From positions 1 through 6,472 of the forward strand of contig CAMCTQ010000076.1 in the NCBI GenBank assembly GCA_945878545.1: a stretch of 6,472 bases of DNA, in the 5' to 3' direction. The position numbers and the translations under genes are program-made. Origin of the DNA: Rickettsia typhi (GTDB taxonomy: Bacteria > Pseudomonadota > Alphaproteobacteria > Rickettsiales > Rickettsiaceae). Positions 1 through 6,127 of the stretch are shown piece after piece. Each line of letters starts with the position of its first letter. Within the stretch, counting starts at the first letter, position 1. The notes beneath the pieces were generated by a model, which was not told the DNA's origin, made no database searches, and worked only from the letters and a program-made list of their open reading frames with translations.

Positions 1-728
1 CTATGAGTAATAGCATACAAATTGCCAAGCATCAGGCATCACTTAGGCCAGTTTTTATGGTTGGTATTTCTACGGCTTCTTCCCAAAGCATTTTAAAAGC
101 TATAGATAAAGATAATACGACTTTAGCTTTTGTGGCAGTTACAGATCCAAAAGCTGCGAACCTAGTAAGAGATGGGGTTATTGGAGTTAGTGATGCCCCG
201 CCAATAAGAGAGCTGCTCGATATTATTCACAAAATATTGCCGGGTAAAAAGATCATAGGAGTAATTTATAATTCTGGTGAAATAAATTCGGTAAAGATGA
301 TTGAAACACTAGAGGCAGAAGCTCCAAAATTAGGTTTTGAAATTAAAAAAATAGCCGTAAGTAATTCTAGTGATATCAAGATGGCTATGACTAGAATCGC
401 GGATATTGCTGATATTATCTATCTGCCTCAGGATAATACGATTATTTCTGCTCTTGATAGCATTGTTGCTATAAGTAAATCAGCCCAAAAGCCATTAATT
501 GCTAATGATCCTTTGTTGACCCGGAAAGGAGTTTTTTTAGCTCTTGGAACTAATTATTTTAAGAGTGGTGAGAGGCTTGGCAATATGGTTGCAGATAGCA
601 TTGAGGGTCGGGAAGTGCTTGAGAAAATTGTTAGTAGCCAAACTAAGGAATTAAAAATTAATGAGTCAGTCGCCAAAGATCTAGGAATAATTATTCCAGA
701 AAATATAAATAAGGAGATAGACAAATGA
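1..728 (+). CDS. ABC transporter substrate-binding protein, TrpX/ABC_sub_bind type (5' partial)
   Basis: Periplasmic binding component of an ABC importer that captures a small solute and hands it to the permease encoded next. The visible 241 residues, counted from the ATG at position 3, match the later two-thirds of the ABC_sub_bind family. They include GISTASSQ (about residues 21-28, the usual GTPAAQ-like ligand-loop segment), VTDP (47-50), GVIYNSGE (86-93), VSNSSD (119-124) and PQDNT (142-146). Family members are usually around 320 residues with an N-terminal signal peptide. The ATG at 3 falls where the family is already well into lobe 1, so it is almost certainly an internal Met, and the signal peptide plus some 70-80 residues lie left of the window. 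The stop overlaps the permease start as ATGA. Characterised relatives such as pneumococcal TrpX bind aromatic amino acids, but the ligand here cannot be read from the sequence. Confidence 0.9.
   Translation, partial: MSNSIQIAKHQASLRPVFMVGISTASSQSILKAIDKDNTTLAFVAVTDPKAANLVRDGVIGVSDAPPIRELLDIIHKILPGKKIIGVIYNSGEINSVKMIETLEAEAPKLGFEIKKIAVSNSSDIKMAMTRIADIADIIYLPQDNTIISALDSIVAISKSAQKPLIANDPLLTRKGVFLALGTNYFKSGERLGNMVADSIEGREVLEKIVSSQTKELKINESVAKDLGIIIPENINKEIDK
711..716 (+). promoter_or_regulatory. Ribosome binding site of the permease gene
   Basis: A perfect AAGGAG Shine-Dalgarno sits 8 bases before the ATG at 725, inside the end of the binding-protein gene. It supports this start codon and suggests the permease is initiated efficiently despite the ATGA overlap. 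Confidence 0.75.
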
Positions 729-1585
729 ATCAATTACAAATACTTGGAGCGATAGAAATAGGATTGTTATATTCTTTAGTAGCAATAGGGGTGTATATCA
801 CTTTTAAAGTTATAGATTTTCCTGATTTAACAGTTGATGGAAGTTTTACCCTAGGAGCTGCTGTTTCATCTTCAATGATTTTTGCTGGATATGATCCTTT
901 TATAGCAACTTTTTGTGCCCTGTTATCTGGGAGTTTTGCAGGTATTATAACTGGTTATTTAAATGTGAGATGGAATATTTTAGGGTTGCTGGCTGGTATC
1001 CTCACAATGACTGCATTATATTCAATCAACTTGCGTATAATGGGTAGGCCAAATATTGCGATTATTGATTCTCCTACCATTTTTGCTAGTTGGAATATAA
1101 TTTTAGTAACCTTATTTATTTCGATCTTGGTAATAATTATTTTGCATCGTTTTTTTGTTTCTGATTTTGGTCTTGCAGTCAGAGCAATTGGTGTAAATCC
1201 ACGAGTAAGTAGTGCTTATGGAATAAATGTTGGATTCATGAAAATTGTGGCCCTAGCAATTAGTAATGCGATAGTTGCATTAGCTGGTTCTCTATTTGCT
1301 CAGTCCCAAGGATTTGCTGATATTTCTATGGGAACCGGTACAGTTATTGTGGGTCTTGCTTCTGTAATTATTGGTGATGCAATAATTCATCCAAAAAGAA
1401 TATGGGTAGCTCTTGTTAGCTGCGTGGTTAGTTCTATTTTATATAGAGTGTTTATAGGGCTAGCTCTGAATGCTCATGATAGTGGGCTTGAAGCTTCCGA
1501 TTTAAACCTTATTACTGCATTTATTGTTGTTTTTACTATGGTAGCGACACGTCTTAGAAAAAGAAATTCGACGAGATTAATATGA
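725..1585 (+). CDS. ABC transporter permease, LivH-like (BPD_transp_2 family)
   Basis: Inner-membrane permease forming the channel of the importer whose other parts flank it. The 286 residues are mostly hydrophobic, with about eight membrane segments. Family marks are DFPDLTVDGSFTLGAA (31-46), the FGLAVRAIGVNP segment (148-159), which resembles the cytoplasmic coupling loop of LivH-type permeases, and a glycine-rich GTGTVIVGLASVIIG stretch (203-217). The C-terminus is basic (RLRKR, near 276-280), fitting a cytoplasmic tail. The length is normal for permeases paired with TrpX-type binding proteins. The start at 725 is supported by AAGGAG 8 bases upstream, and the gene overlaps both neighbours by 4 bases, implying translational coupling and fixed stoichiometry. 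The family is secure; the substrate is unknown. Confidence 0.93.
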   Translation: MNQLQILGAIEIGLLYSLVAIGVYITFKVIDFPDLTVDGSFTLGAAVSSSMIFAGYDPFIATFCALLSGSFAGIITGYLNVRWNILGLLAGILTMTALYSINLRIMGRPNIAIIDSPTIFASWNIILVTLFISILVIIILHRFFVSDFGLAVRAIGVNPRVSSAYGINVGFMKIVALAISNAIVALAGSLFAQSQGFADISMGTGTVIVGLASVIIGDAIIHPKRIWVALVSCVVSSILYRVFIGLALNAHDSGLEASDLNLITAFIVVFTMVATRLRKRNSTRLI

Positions 1586-2334
1586 TAGAATTACAAAATG
1601 TTGATGTGATCTTCAATGAAGGTACGGAAATAGAGAATCATGTTTTAAAAGGAATTAATTTAAAAGTTTGCGACGGTCAATTCGTAACTATAATTGGTGG
1701 TAATGGGGCTGGTAAGTCAACATTGATGAATGTACTGTCCGGTAATATATTTCCTAATAAGGGCAAAATACTCATTGATGGTTTGGATGTAACAAAAATC
1801 CCAGTAGAAGCTAGGGCATCTATGGTTTCTAGAGTTTTTCAGGAACCAACTATTGGCACATTCGCTGATTTGACTATCGAAGAAAATATGGTGCTAGCTC
1901 TGAAAAGAGGCTTAAATAGGGGATTTCTTAGTAGTCTAAATGAAAATAGCCGAGATAAGTTTAGGTCAGTACTTGCTGCTGTTGGTATTGGTCTTGAAGA
2001 TAGATTAAAAGATAAAGTATCATTGCTTTCCGGAGGTCAGAGACAAGCCTTGAGTTTAATGATGGCAACCTTGCTTGGTTCAAAAATTCTGCTCTTAGAT
2101 GAACATACAGCAGCTCTTGATCCCAAAATTGCAAAACAAATAATGAAGCTGACAGGGGAAATTATCAGACAACATAAATTAACAGCTCTGATGATAACGC
2201 ATAGTATGTCACAAGCTCTTGAGTACGGGAATAGAACGATAATGATGTATCATGGAGAAATTGTTAGAGATATGGAAGGTAACGAGAGAAAAAAATTATC
2301 AACTAACGATTTAATTAAGTATTTTGATCTATAG
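1582..2334 (+). CDS. ABC transporter ATP-binding protein
   Basis: Cytoplasmic ATPase that powers the importer encoded by the two preceding genes. All motifs of an active nucleotide-binding domain are present in its 250 residues: Walker A GGNGAGKST (39-47), Q-loop glutamine Q87 in RVFQEP, signature LSGGQ (149-153), Walker B ILLLDE (169-174) with catalytic E174, D-loop ALD (178-180) and switch histidine H207. The short form without an extra C-terminal domain fits the family that partners TrpX-type binding proteins and LivH-like permeases. The ATG overlaps the permease stop as ATGA, and only a weak GAG lies upstream, so translation probably depends on ribosomes finishing the permease gene. No hairpin terminator is visible directly after the stop; a TTGACA promoter element begins at the next base. 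Confidence 0.95.
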   Translation: MIELQNVDVIFNEGTEIENHVLKGINLKVCDGQFVTIIGGNGAGKSTLMNVLSGNIFPNKGKILIDGLDVTKIPVEARASMVSRVFQEPTIGTFADLTIEENMVLALKRGLNRGFLSSLNENSRDKFRSVLAAVGIGLEDRLKDKVSLLSGGQRQALSLMMATLLGSKILLLDEHTAALDPKIAKQIMKLTGEIIRQHKLTALMITHSMSQALEYGNRTIMMYHGEIVRDMEGNERKKLSTNDLIKYFDL

Positions 2335-2361
2335 TTGACAGGCTTTGTAGAAAATTATAAC
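2335..2361 (+). promoter_or_regulatory. Possible sigma70 promoter for the M32 peptidase gene
   Basis: A consensus TTGACA (2335-2340) abuts the stop codon of the ATPase gene and is followed after 15 bases by TATAAC (2356-2361). The spacer is two bases shorter than ideal. The position, about 55 bases before the peptidase start, and the lack of strand change fit an own promoter for the peptidase. Read-through from the ABC cassette is equally possible because no terminator is seen between them. Confidence 0.4.
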
Positions 2362-2414
2362 CTGTAATTTGTTCGGGTCCATATTTGCAATACCTCTCGG
2401 AGTTCTTATATCTT

Positions 2415-3917
2415 ATGTCTAATAAAATTAATAATTATCTAAAACTAGAAAAACAAGTTGAGCAGATTTCTCATTTAGGCAATATTGCATCACTTGCTCA
2501 TTGGGATTCTGCAACAATGCTAAAATCCGGTTCTGCTGGGGCGAGGCAGCAGGAAATGGCCACGCTTGAATCGTTGATTCATGAGATGAGTACTAGTCAA
2601 AAATTTGGTGATTTAATAGAAGCAGCCTTGCCTGAGAGAGATTTCTTGGATGATTGGCAAAAAGCAAATTTAAGACTTATCAAAAAATCTTATGAAGAAG
2701 AAGTTTGTATAACGAAAGAAATGAAGCATGAATTCTCTATAGCTTCTGGAGAATCTGAGTTTGCTTGGCGTGAGTGCAGGGCCAAAAACGACTTTAAAAC
2801 TTTGGTACCATATTTAGATAGAGTGTTTAAAACTTCTATTCAAATAGCTGCTGCTAAATCTGAAAAGCTAGGCAAACCAATTTATGACACCTTAGTTGAT
2901 AGTTTTGATCCAGAACGAGAAGTATCAGAAATTAATACTGTCTATGACGTACTAAAGAAGGAGCTCCCTGGATTAATTACTAAAATAGCTGAAAAACAAT
3001 CATCTGAAAAACTGATAAAATTAACTAAACCAATAGATGAAAATATTCAGAACGCTATAGGTATAAAAGTTTTGGAAAAAATGGGTTTTGACCTAAATAG
3101 AGGTAGACTCGATAAATCAACACACCCTTTTTGTATAGGTGAACGTTTTGATGTAAGACTCACTACAAGATATGATGAGGGTAATTTTTTATCTAGTTTA
3201 TTTGGAGTGATTCACGAGACGGGACATGGTTTATACCAGCAGAATCTACCAGAGAAATACTGTAATCAGCCAGTTGGAAAGGCAAAAGGTATGGCTTTTC
3301 ATGAAAGCCAGTCTTTGATTATGGAGATGCAGGCCTGTACTTCTATTCAATTTACTGAATTTTTAGCAAAATTACTTAAAGACGAATTTAATTTTACCGG
3401 ACCAGAATATTCGGCTGAGAATTTATATAAATTAATGACAAGGGTCCGTTCGAGTTTTATTAGGGTAGATGCTGATGAAGTTACATATCCACTGCATGTT
3501 ATTCTGCGTTTTGAAATTGAGCAGGAAATAATAAATGGCAAAATAAAAGCGGCTGATTTACCAGAGCTATGGAACGGTAAAATGAAGGAATATCTTGGTA
3601 TTGTTCCAGATTCGAATGCAAATGGGTGTTTGCAAGATATCCACTGGCCAGCAGGTATGCTTGGTTATTTTCCTTCTTATACTAATGGTGCTATAATCGC
3701 CAGCATGCTTATGCATCGTGCGCGGCAGAAAAATATTAATATTGATGCGGAATTGTCCAAAGGTGTATTTGGCGGTTTAAATAGTTATTTAAACAAAAAT
3801 TTGCGCGAACATGGGTCGCTAAAATCTTCAAGAGAATTGTTAAAAGAATCAACGGGTCTTGAGCAAATTGATCCAATCATTTTTATTGATTATTTAAAAA
3901 ATAAATACCTAAATTAG
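2415..3917 (+). CDS. Metallocarboxypeptidase, M32 (Taq) family
   Basis: Zinc-type metallocarboxypeptidase that removes C-terminal residues from peptides. No signal peptide is present, so it should act in the cytoplasm, probably in peptide recycling. All M32 landmarks are visible, numbered from the ATG at 2415: HPF (237-239), DVRLT (246-250, the DxRxT motif), HETGH (267-271, the HExxH site with catalytic E268), HESQ (296-299, E297 the third metal ligand), IRVDAD (349-354) and GCLQDIHW (404-411). At 500 residues it has the usual family length and looks intact. The frame is open back to a TTG at 2385, but the ATG is preferred: GGAG (2399-2402) precedes it by 12 bases, and the protein then begins as M32 proteins do, with an early LAHWDSAT segment (27-34). 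It follows the ABC cassette on the same strand. Confidence 0.96.
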   Translation: MSNKINNYLKLEKQVEQISHLGNIASLAHWDSATMLKSGSAGARQQEMATLESLIHEMSTSQKFGDLIEAALPERDFLDDWQKANLRLIKKSYEEEVCITKEMKHEFSIASGESEFAWRECRAKNDFKTLVPYLDRVFKTSIQIAAAKSEKLGKPIYDTLVDSFDPEREVSEINTVYDVLKKELPGLITKIAEKQSSEKLIKLTKPIDENIQNAIGIKVLEKMGFDLNRGRLDKSTHPFCIGERFDVRLTTRYDEGNFLSSLFGVIHETGHGLYQQNLPEKYCNQPVGKAKGMAFHESQSLIMEMQACTSIQFTEFLAKLLKDEFNFTGPEYSAENLYKLMTRVRSSFIRVDADEVTYPLHVILRFEIEQEIINGKIKAADLPELWNGKMKEYLGIVPDSNANGCLQDIHWPAGMLGYFPSYTNGAIIASMLMHRARQKNINIDAELSKGVFGGLNSYLNKNLREHGSLKSSRELLKESTGLEQIDPIIFIDYLKNKYLN

Positions 3918-3965
3918 AATAAATTATAAAGCATATTCAAATAGTGATGGCATGGCTTTAGTGAT

Positions 3966-3976
3966 TTTATCATAAA
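3966..3976. promoter_or_regulatory. AT-rich palindrome, possible operator before the iron unit
   Basis: TTTAT-C-ATAAA forms an 11-base palindrome 9 bases upstream of the proposed -35 element of the cupredoxin/FTR1 unit. Its minus-strand core, TTATGATAA, resembles the centre of Fur-type iron boxes. In DNA this AT-rich such palindromes also arise by chance, so this is only a candidate. Confidence 0.2.
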
Positions 3977-3985
3977 TTTCATTGT

Positions 3986-4013
3986 TTGATTGTTGGAAAT
4001 GTTATAGTATATA
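3986..4013 (+). promoter_or_regulatory. Predicted sigma70 promoter of the iron-uptake leader
   Basis: TTGATT (3986-3991) and TATATA (4008-4013) are separated by 16 bases. An overlapping alternative is TTGTTT (3982-3987) with TATAGT (4003-4008) at 15 bases. Transcription would begin near 4018-4022, giving a leader of about 160 bases before the cupredoxin start. It is the best promoter-like pair in the 267-base gap. Confidence 0.4.
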
Positions 4014-4017
4014 GGGA

Positions 4018-4174
4018 ATATATTTGTTGCGGGGTGAGTGATTGTGATTAAAAGTCAAATTTACTCGCTGTTTGTTGGGATCATAAATAACATTAAGATT
4101 TAAATGCAACTAGTCGTGAATTATATTGTTTTACAAATTAATACCGTGCAGTTGGTAAGTAACTGCATTTTTTA
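4018..4174 (+). ncRNA. Possible structured leader RNA or small RNA before the iron unit
   Basis: The stretch between the predicted promoter and the terminator-type hairpin can fold. GTGAGT (4034-4039) pairs with ACTCGC (4063-4068), and GTTGC (4026-4030) can pair with GCAAC (4106-4110) to enclose that arm. It matches no riboswitch or small RNA that I recognise. It could be a cis-acting attenuator leader of the FTR1 unit or an independent small RNA ending at the hairpin. Both the 5' end and the function are inferred. Confidence 0.3.
4147..4173 (+). terminator. Intrinsic terminator or attenuator hairpin upstream of the cupredoxin gene
   Basis: TGCAGTT (4147-4153) and AACTGCA (4161-4167) form a perfect 7-bp stem with a 7-base loop, followed at once by six T residues (4168-4173). 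This is the best rho-independent terminator shape in the window. It lies only 11 bases before the ATG at 4185, and no gene lies between it and the peptidase 230 bases earlier. It therefore either ends a leader or small RNA, or terminates late peptidase transcripts. Confidence 0.65.
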
Positions 4175-4184
4175 TTAACAGATA

Positions 4185-4529
4185 ATGACCAGGAAAAGCC
4201 AATATTTAATTTTTTTGTTGATTACTTTTGTTATGCGAGTTGCTGTTGCTGATGATGTCATGACAGTTGATTTGCACATAAAAGATCATAAATTTGTCCC
4301 AGATGTTGTTGAGTTACCGCCTAATAAAAAAGTTTGTATCATTGTGCATAATGATGATCCAACGATAGAAGAATTTGAGAGTTTTGATTTAAAAAGAGAA
4401 AAAATAGTACTTGGTAATAGTAGTATCAAGATTGTTTTGGCTCCCCTTGCTTCTGGAGAATATAAGTTTTTTGGTGATTTTCATCAAGAAACAGCTCAAG
4501 GGAAGATTATTGTAAAGGAGAAAGAGTAA
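4185..4529 (+). CDS. Exported cupredoxin-domain protein, FTR1-associated (FtrB-like)
   Basis: Small exported protein of 114 residues that probably binds a metal and works with the iron permease encoded 2 bases downstream. Residues 1-22 form a signal peptide: basic TRK start, hydrophobic YLIFLLITFVM core, and AVA before DD. The mature part is a single cupredoxin-like beta domain with the FTR1-associated marks FVPDVVELPP (37-46), EEFESFDLKREK (62-73) and FFGDFHQETAQG (95-106). In Bordetella and Brucella FtrABCD systems the comparable FtrB is proposed to oxidise ferrous iron before uptake; that role is inferred here. No classical C-terminal Cys-His-Met copper loop is visible, since the only Cys (51) lies in an inner strand. 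H31, H35, E63, E65, D68 and H100 are candidate ligands. No good Shine-Dalgarno precedes the ATG, but the signal peptide leaves no convincing later start. Confidence 0.85.
   Translation: MTRKSQYLIFLLITFVMRVAVADDVMTVDLHIKDHKFVPDVVELPPNKKVCIIVHNDDPTIEEFESFDLKREKIVLGNSSIKIVLAPLASGEYKFFGDFHQETAQGKIIVKEKE
4515..4520 (+). promoter_or_regulatory. Ribosome binding site of the FTR1 gene
   Basis: AAGGAG lies within the last codons of the cupredoxin gene, 11 bases before the ATG at 4532. The spacing is somewhat long but the core is strong, in contrast to the cupredoxin gene, which lacks one. Confidence 0.5.
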
Positions 4530-4531
4530 GA

Positions 4532-5350
4532 ATGTTTAAGATAGCAATTATAATTTTTCGTGAATGTCTTGAGATAGCGTTGTTATTAGGCGTGATTTTA
4601 GCTTCAACAAGACATATCAAGGATTCTCGGCTCTATGTTATTGCCGGGTCTATGATCGGGGTTGTCCTTGCTTCGGTGTTTGCTTTTTTTATAAGAGCTC
4701 TAACGCAATCTTATGGCACATATGGCGATGAGATATTTGATTCTTGTGTTATTTTACTGACAACTGTGATTATAAGCTGGACAGTTGTGTGGATGCAAGG
4801 TTATACACAGAAAATTAAAAACAATTTAGGTAAGTTATCGGAGAAAATAACGACAGGCACTGCAAGTAAGATGTTACTGATCGCTATTGTTGCAGCGACA
4901 ATACTAAGGGAAGGGGCGGAGATTATTTTATTAATTTATGGTATATCTTCTGCTCCGTTACCAGCTAGCGAATATATAATAGGTTTGGCTATTGGTAGTA
5001 TTAGTGGTTTTGTTGTTGGAGTGATTATATATTCGGGGCTTATAACACTTGCTGGGAAATATATATTTAGAATTTCCACTATATTGCTAATACTTATTGC
5101 TGCCGGTCTTGCTTCAGAAGCTGCGGGGATTTTAACTTCTTCTGGTGTTATTGAAGTCTATAGAGAGACTTTATGGGATACGTCGTGGTTAGTTGATAAT
5201 AGTAGTATAGTTGGTAAGTTGTTACGTATTACCATTGGTTATGACTCAAAGCCAAATGGTATGCAGATTATCTTCTATTTTTCCAGTATTATATTTACAT
5301 TGACTATGATGAAAATAAGAACAATCCTGACTAATAAACAATATGCTTAA
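4532..5350 (+). CDS. FTR1 family high-affinity iron permease (FtrC-like)
   Basis: Inner-membrane permease that moves iron into the cytoplasm, in known systems after oxidation by a partner protein. Both hallmark iron-binding motifs are present within membrane helices: RECLE (10-14) and REGAE (126-130), each matching RExxE. Seven hydrophobic segments can be placed near 3-24, 34-56, 68-90, 113-137, 147-170, 178-200 and 245-262. The conserved periplasmic segment LWDTSWLVD (214-222) and the GYDSKPNG element (236-243) are also typical. The 272 residues match bacterial single-domain FTR1 proteins without the large periplasmic domain of EfeU/FetM-type fusions. It follows the cupredoxin gene by 2 bases and overlaps the next start by 8, so all three are probably co-translated. 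FtrA (P19) and FtrD (ferredoxin) partners are not in the window. Confidence 0.94.
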   Translation: MFKIAIIIFRECLEIALLLGVILASTRHIKDSRLYVIAGSMIGVVLASVFAFFIRALTQSYGTYGDEIFDSCVILLTTVIISWTVVWMQGYTQKIKNNLGKLSEKITTGTASKMLLIAIVAATILREGAEIILLIYGISSAPLPASEYIIGLAIGSISGFVVGVIIYSGLITLAGKYIFRISTILLILIAAGLASEAAGILTSSGVIEVYRETLWDTSWLVDNSSIVGKLLRITIGYDSKPNGMQIIFYFSSIIFTLTMMKIRTILTNKQYA

Positions 5351-5876
5351 ATTTTTAACTGAATTTGGGCCGCTAGTGGCTTTCTTTATTGGCTATAGCA
5401 ATAATGGTATCCTTACAGCAACATTATATATGTTAGTTGCGTCTGTAATTGGAATAATGGTTACCTATATCAGAGAGAAGAAAATAAACATGGTGAATAT
5501 AATTTCTTCTGGATTGCTTTTGGTCTCTTCTAGCCTGACATTATTTAGTGGTAATACTATTTTTATTAAAATGAAGCCAACAGTATTGTACATTGTTTTT
5601 GCGGTAATCTTCTTAGTTACGAATTTCAAATGGCAGCCTGCAATTAAGTTCGTTTTGGGTAAGGCTATTTCCTTGAAAGAAGAGTCAAAATGGCGGGAGC
5701 TAAATATTCGTTTTATGTTTTTTTTCATAGTAATGGCGATACTTAATGAAGTAGTTTGGCGGAATTTTTCAGAGGAAACCTGGGTTAACTTTAAGGTTTT
5801 CGGTGCTCTGCCGGTAACTATATTATTTATGATTACGCAGATGCCCTTTATTATGCGTAACAAGGTTGAAGTTTGA
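5343..5876 (+). CDS. yciB: Inner-membrane septation protein YciB/IspZ
   Basis: Polytopic inner-membrane protein of 177 residues in the YciB/IspZ (septation protein A) family, linked in other bacteria to cell-envelope synthesis and normal septation. Family signatures are clear: the LYMLVASVIG helix (28-37) followed by YIREKKI (42-48), SGLLLVSSSLTLFSG (56-70), FIKMKPT (74-80), NEVVWRNFSEETWVNFK (135-151) with its conserved Trp and Asn residues, and a C-terminal TQMPFI (165-170). About five or six membrane segments can be placed. Its ATG lies 8 bases inside the end of the FTR1 gene and has no clear Shine-Dalgarno, so translation probably depends on FTR1 translation. This links a usually housekeeping envelope gene to an iron-uptake unit. 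Length and motifs look intact. Confidence 0.93.
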   Translation: MLKFLTEFGPLVAFFIGYSNNGILTATLYMLVASVIGIMVTYIREKKINMVNIISSGLLLVSSSLTLFSGNTIFIKMKPTVLYIVFAVIFLVTNFKWQPAIKFVLGKAISLKEESKWRELNIRFMFFFIVMAILNEVVWRNFSEETWVNFKVFGALPVTILFMITQMPFIMRNKVEV

Positions 5877-5898
5877 TCAACCTAAGCGTTTATTTTTT
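5863..5898 (+). terminator. Possible intrinsic terminator of the iron/yciB unit
   Basis: AGGTTGA (5863-5869) and TCAACCT (5877-5883) form a perfect 7-bp stem whose 7-base loop contains the yciB stop codon. A T-rich tract with six consecutive T residues ends at 5898, but it starts several bases after the stem, so the shape is imperfect. Confidence 0.4.
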
Positions 5899-5964
5899 GT
5901 ATTTATGTGCCCCCTGGTCATCCCAGTGAAAACGTTTGTCATCCCCCCTGTCCTTCTCTTTGTC

Positions 5965-5984
5965 ATCCCCGTGAAAACGGGGAT
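5965..5984. repeat. Perfect hairpin 1 of the repeat island
   Basis: ATCCCCGT and ACGGGGAT pair as an 8-bp stem closed by a GAAA loop, a stable GNRA tetraloop if transcribed in the plus direction. No T-run follows, so it is not a standard terminator. Confidence 0.8.
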
Positions 5985-6000
5985 CCAGGCTTATTACTAG

Positions 6001-6020
6001 ATTCCCGCCTGCGCGGGAAT
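6001..6020. repeat. Perfect hairpin 2 of the repeat island
   Basis: ATTCCCGC and GCGGGAAT pair as an 8-bp stem around a CTGC loop, 16 bases after hairpin 1. Together they form the paired-stem core of the island. No T-run follows on the plus strand. Confidence 0.8.
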
Positions 6021-6127
6021 GACAATGGGGACGCGGGATGAACAGTAAGAGCACTGGAATGACATGCCTTCAGGTTTTGCTATAGATAATAACCTCGGTT
6101 TTTTCTCTTTTAGGAGAGCGGATTTTA

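Larger units (their letters stand above)
5917..6063. repeat. Concentric array of short inverted repeats (palindromic repeat island)
   Basis: Three GTCATCCC arms at 5917, 5938 and 5962 face three related inverted arms: GGGAATGAC (6015-6023), GGGATGAAC (6035-6043) and TGGAATGAC (6055-6063). The pairs share nearly one centre, around 5990-5993. The innermost part is the dispersed palindrome style common in Rickettsiales and other proteobacteria (GTCATCCCCGTG...GGATCCAGG, then ATTCCCGC...GGGAATGAC). The region is far richer in GC than its surroundings and encodes no evident protein. It may be a degenerate MITE-like or REP/BIME-like element; no transposase or target-site duplication is seen. Confidence 0.75.

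Noticed and set aside
2338..2365. ACAGG/CCTGT inverted repeat after the ATPase gene as a terminator
   Set aside because: The stem is only 5 bp with an 18-base loop and no T-run; it overlaps the promoter-like TTGACA and is probably chance.
2385..2414. TTG at 2385 as the start of the peptidase, adding 10 residues
   Set aside because: The ATG at 2415 has a GGAG 12 bases upstream and gives the normal M32 N-terminus; the TTG has no ribosome site of its own.
3347..3541. 64-codon open frame on the minus strand
   Set aside because: It lies wholly inside the M32 peptidase gene, opposite the conserved IRxxAD region, has no ribosome site or recognisable family, and is a shadow of the real gene.
4018..4174. 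6S RNA as an identity for the leader
   Set aside because: The length is similar, but the outer stem pairs poorly (ATTTG/CAAAT interrupted by mismatches) and no convincing central bubble can be drawn.
5465..5863. 132-codon open frame on the minus strand
   Set aside because: It is antisense to yciB, whose conserved motifs fill the plus strand here. The minus-strand protein has no recognisable features.
5917..6063. CRISPR array
   Set aside because: The short repeated units are inverted around a common centre, too short and unevenly spaced, and there are no cas genes.
6091..6106. AACC-TC-GGTT followed by T residues as a terminator
   Set aside because: A 2-base loop cannot form; the workable version has a 3-bp stem, too weak for termination.
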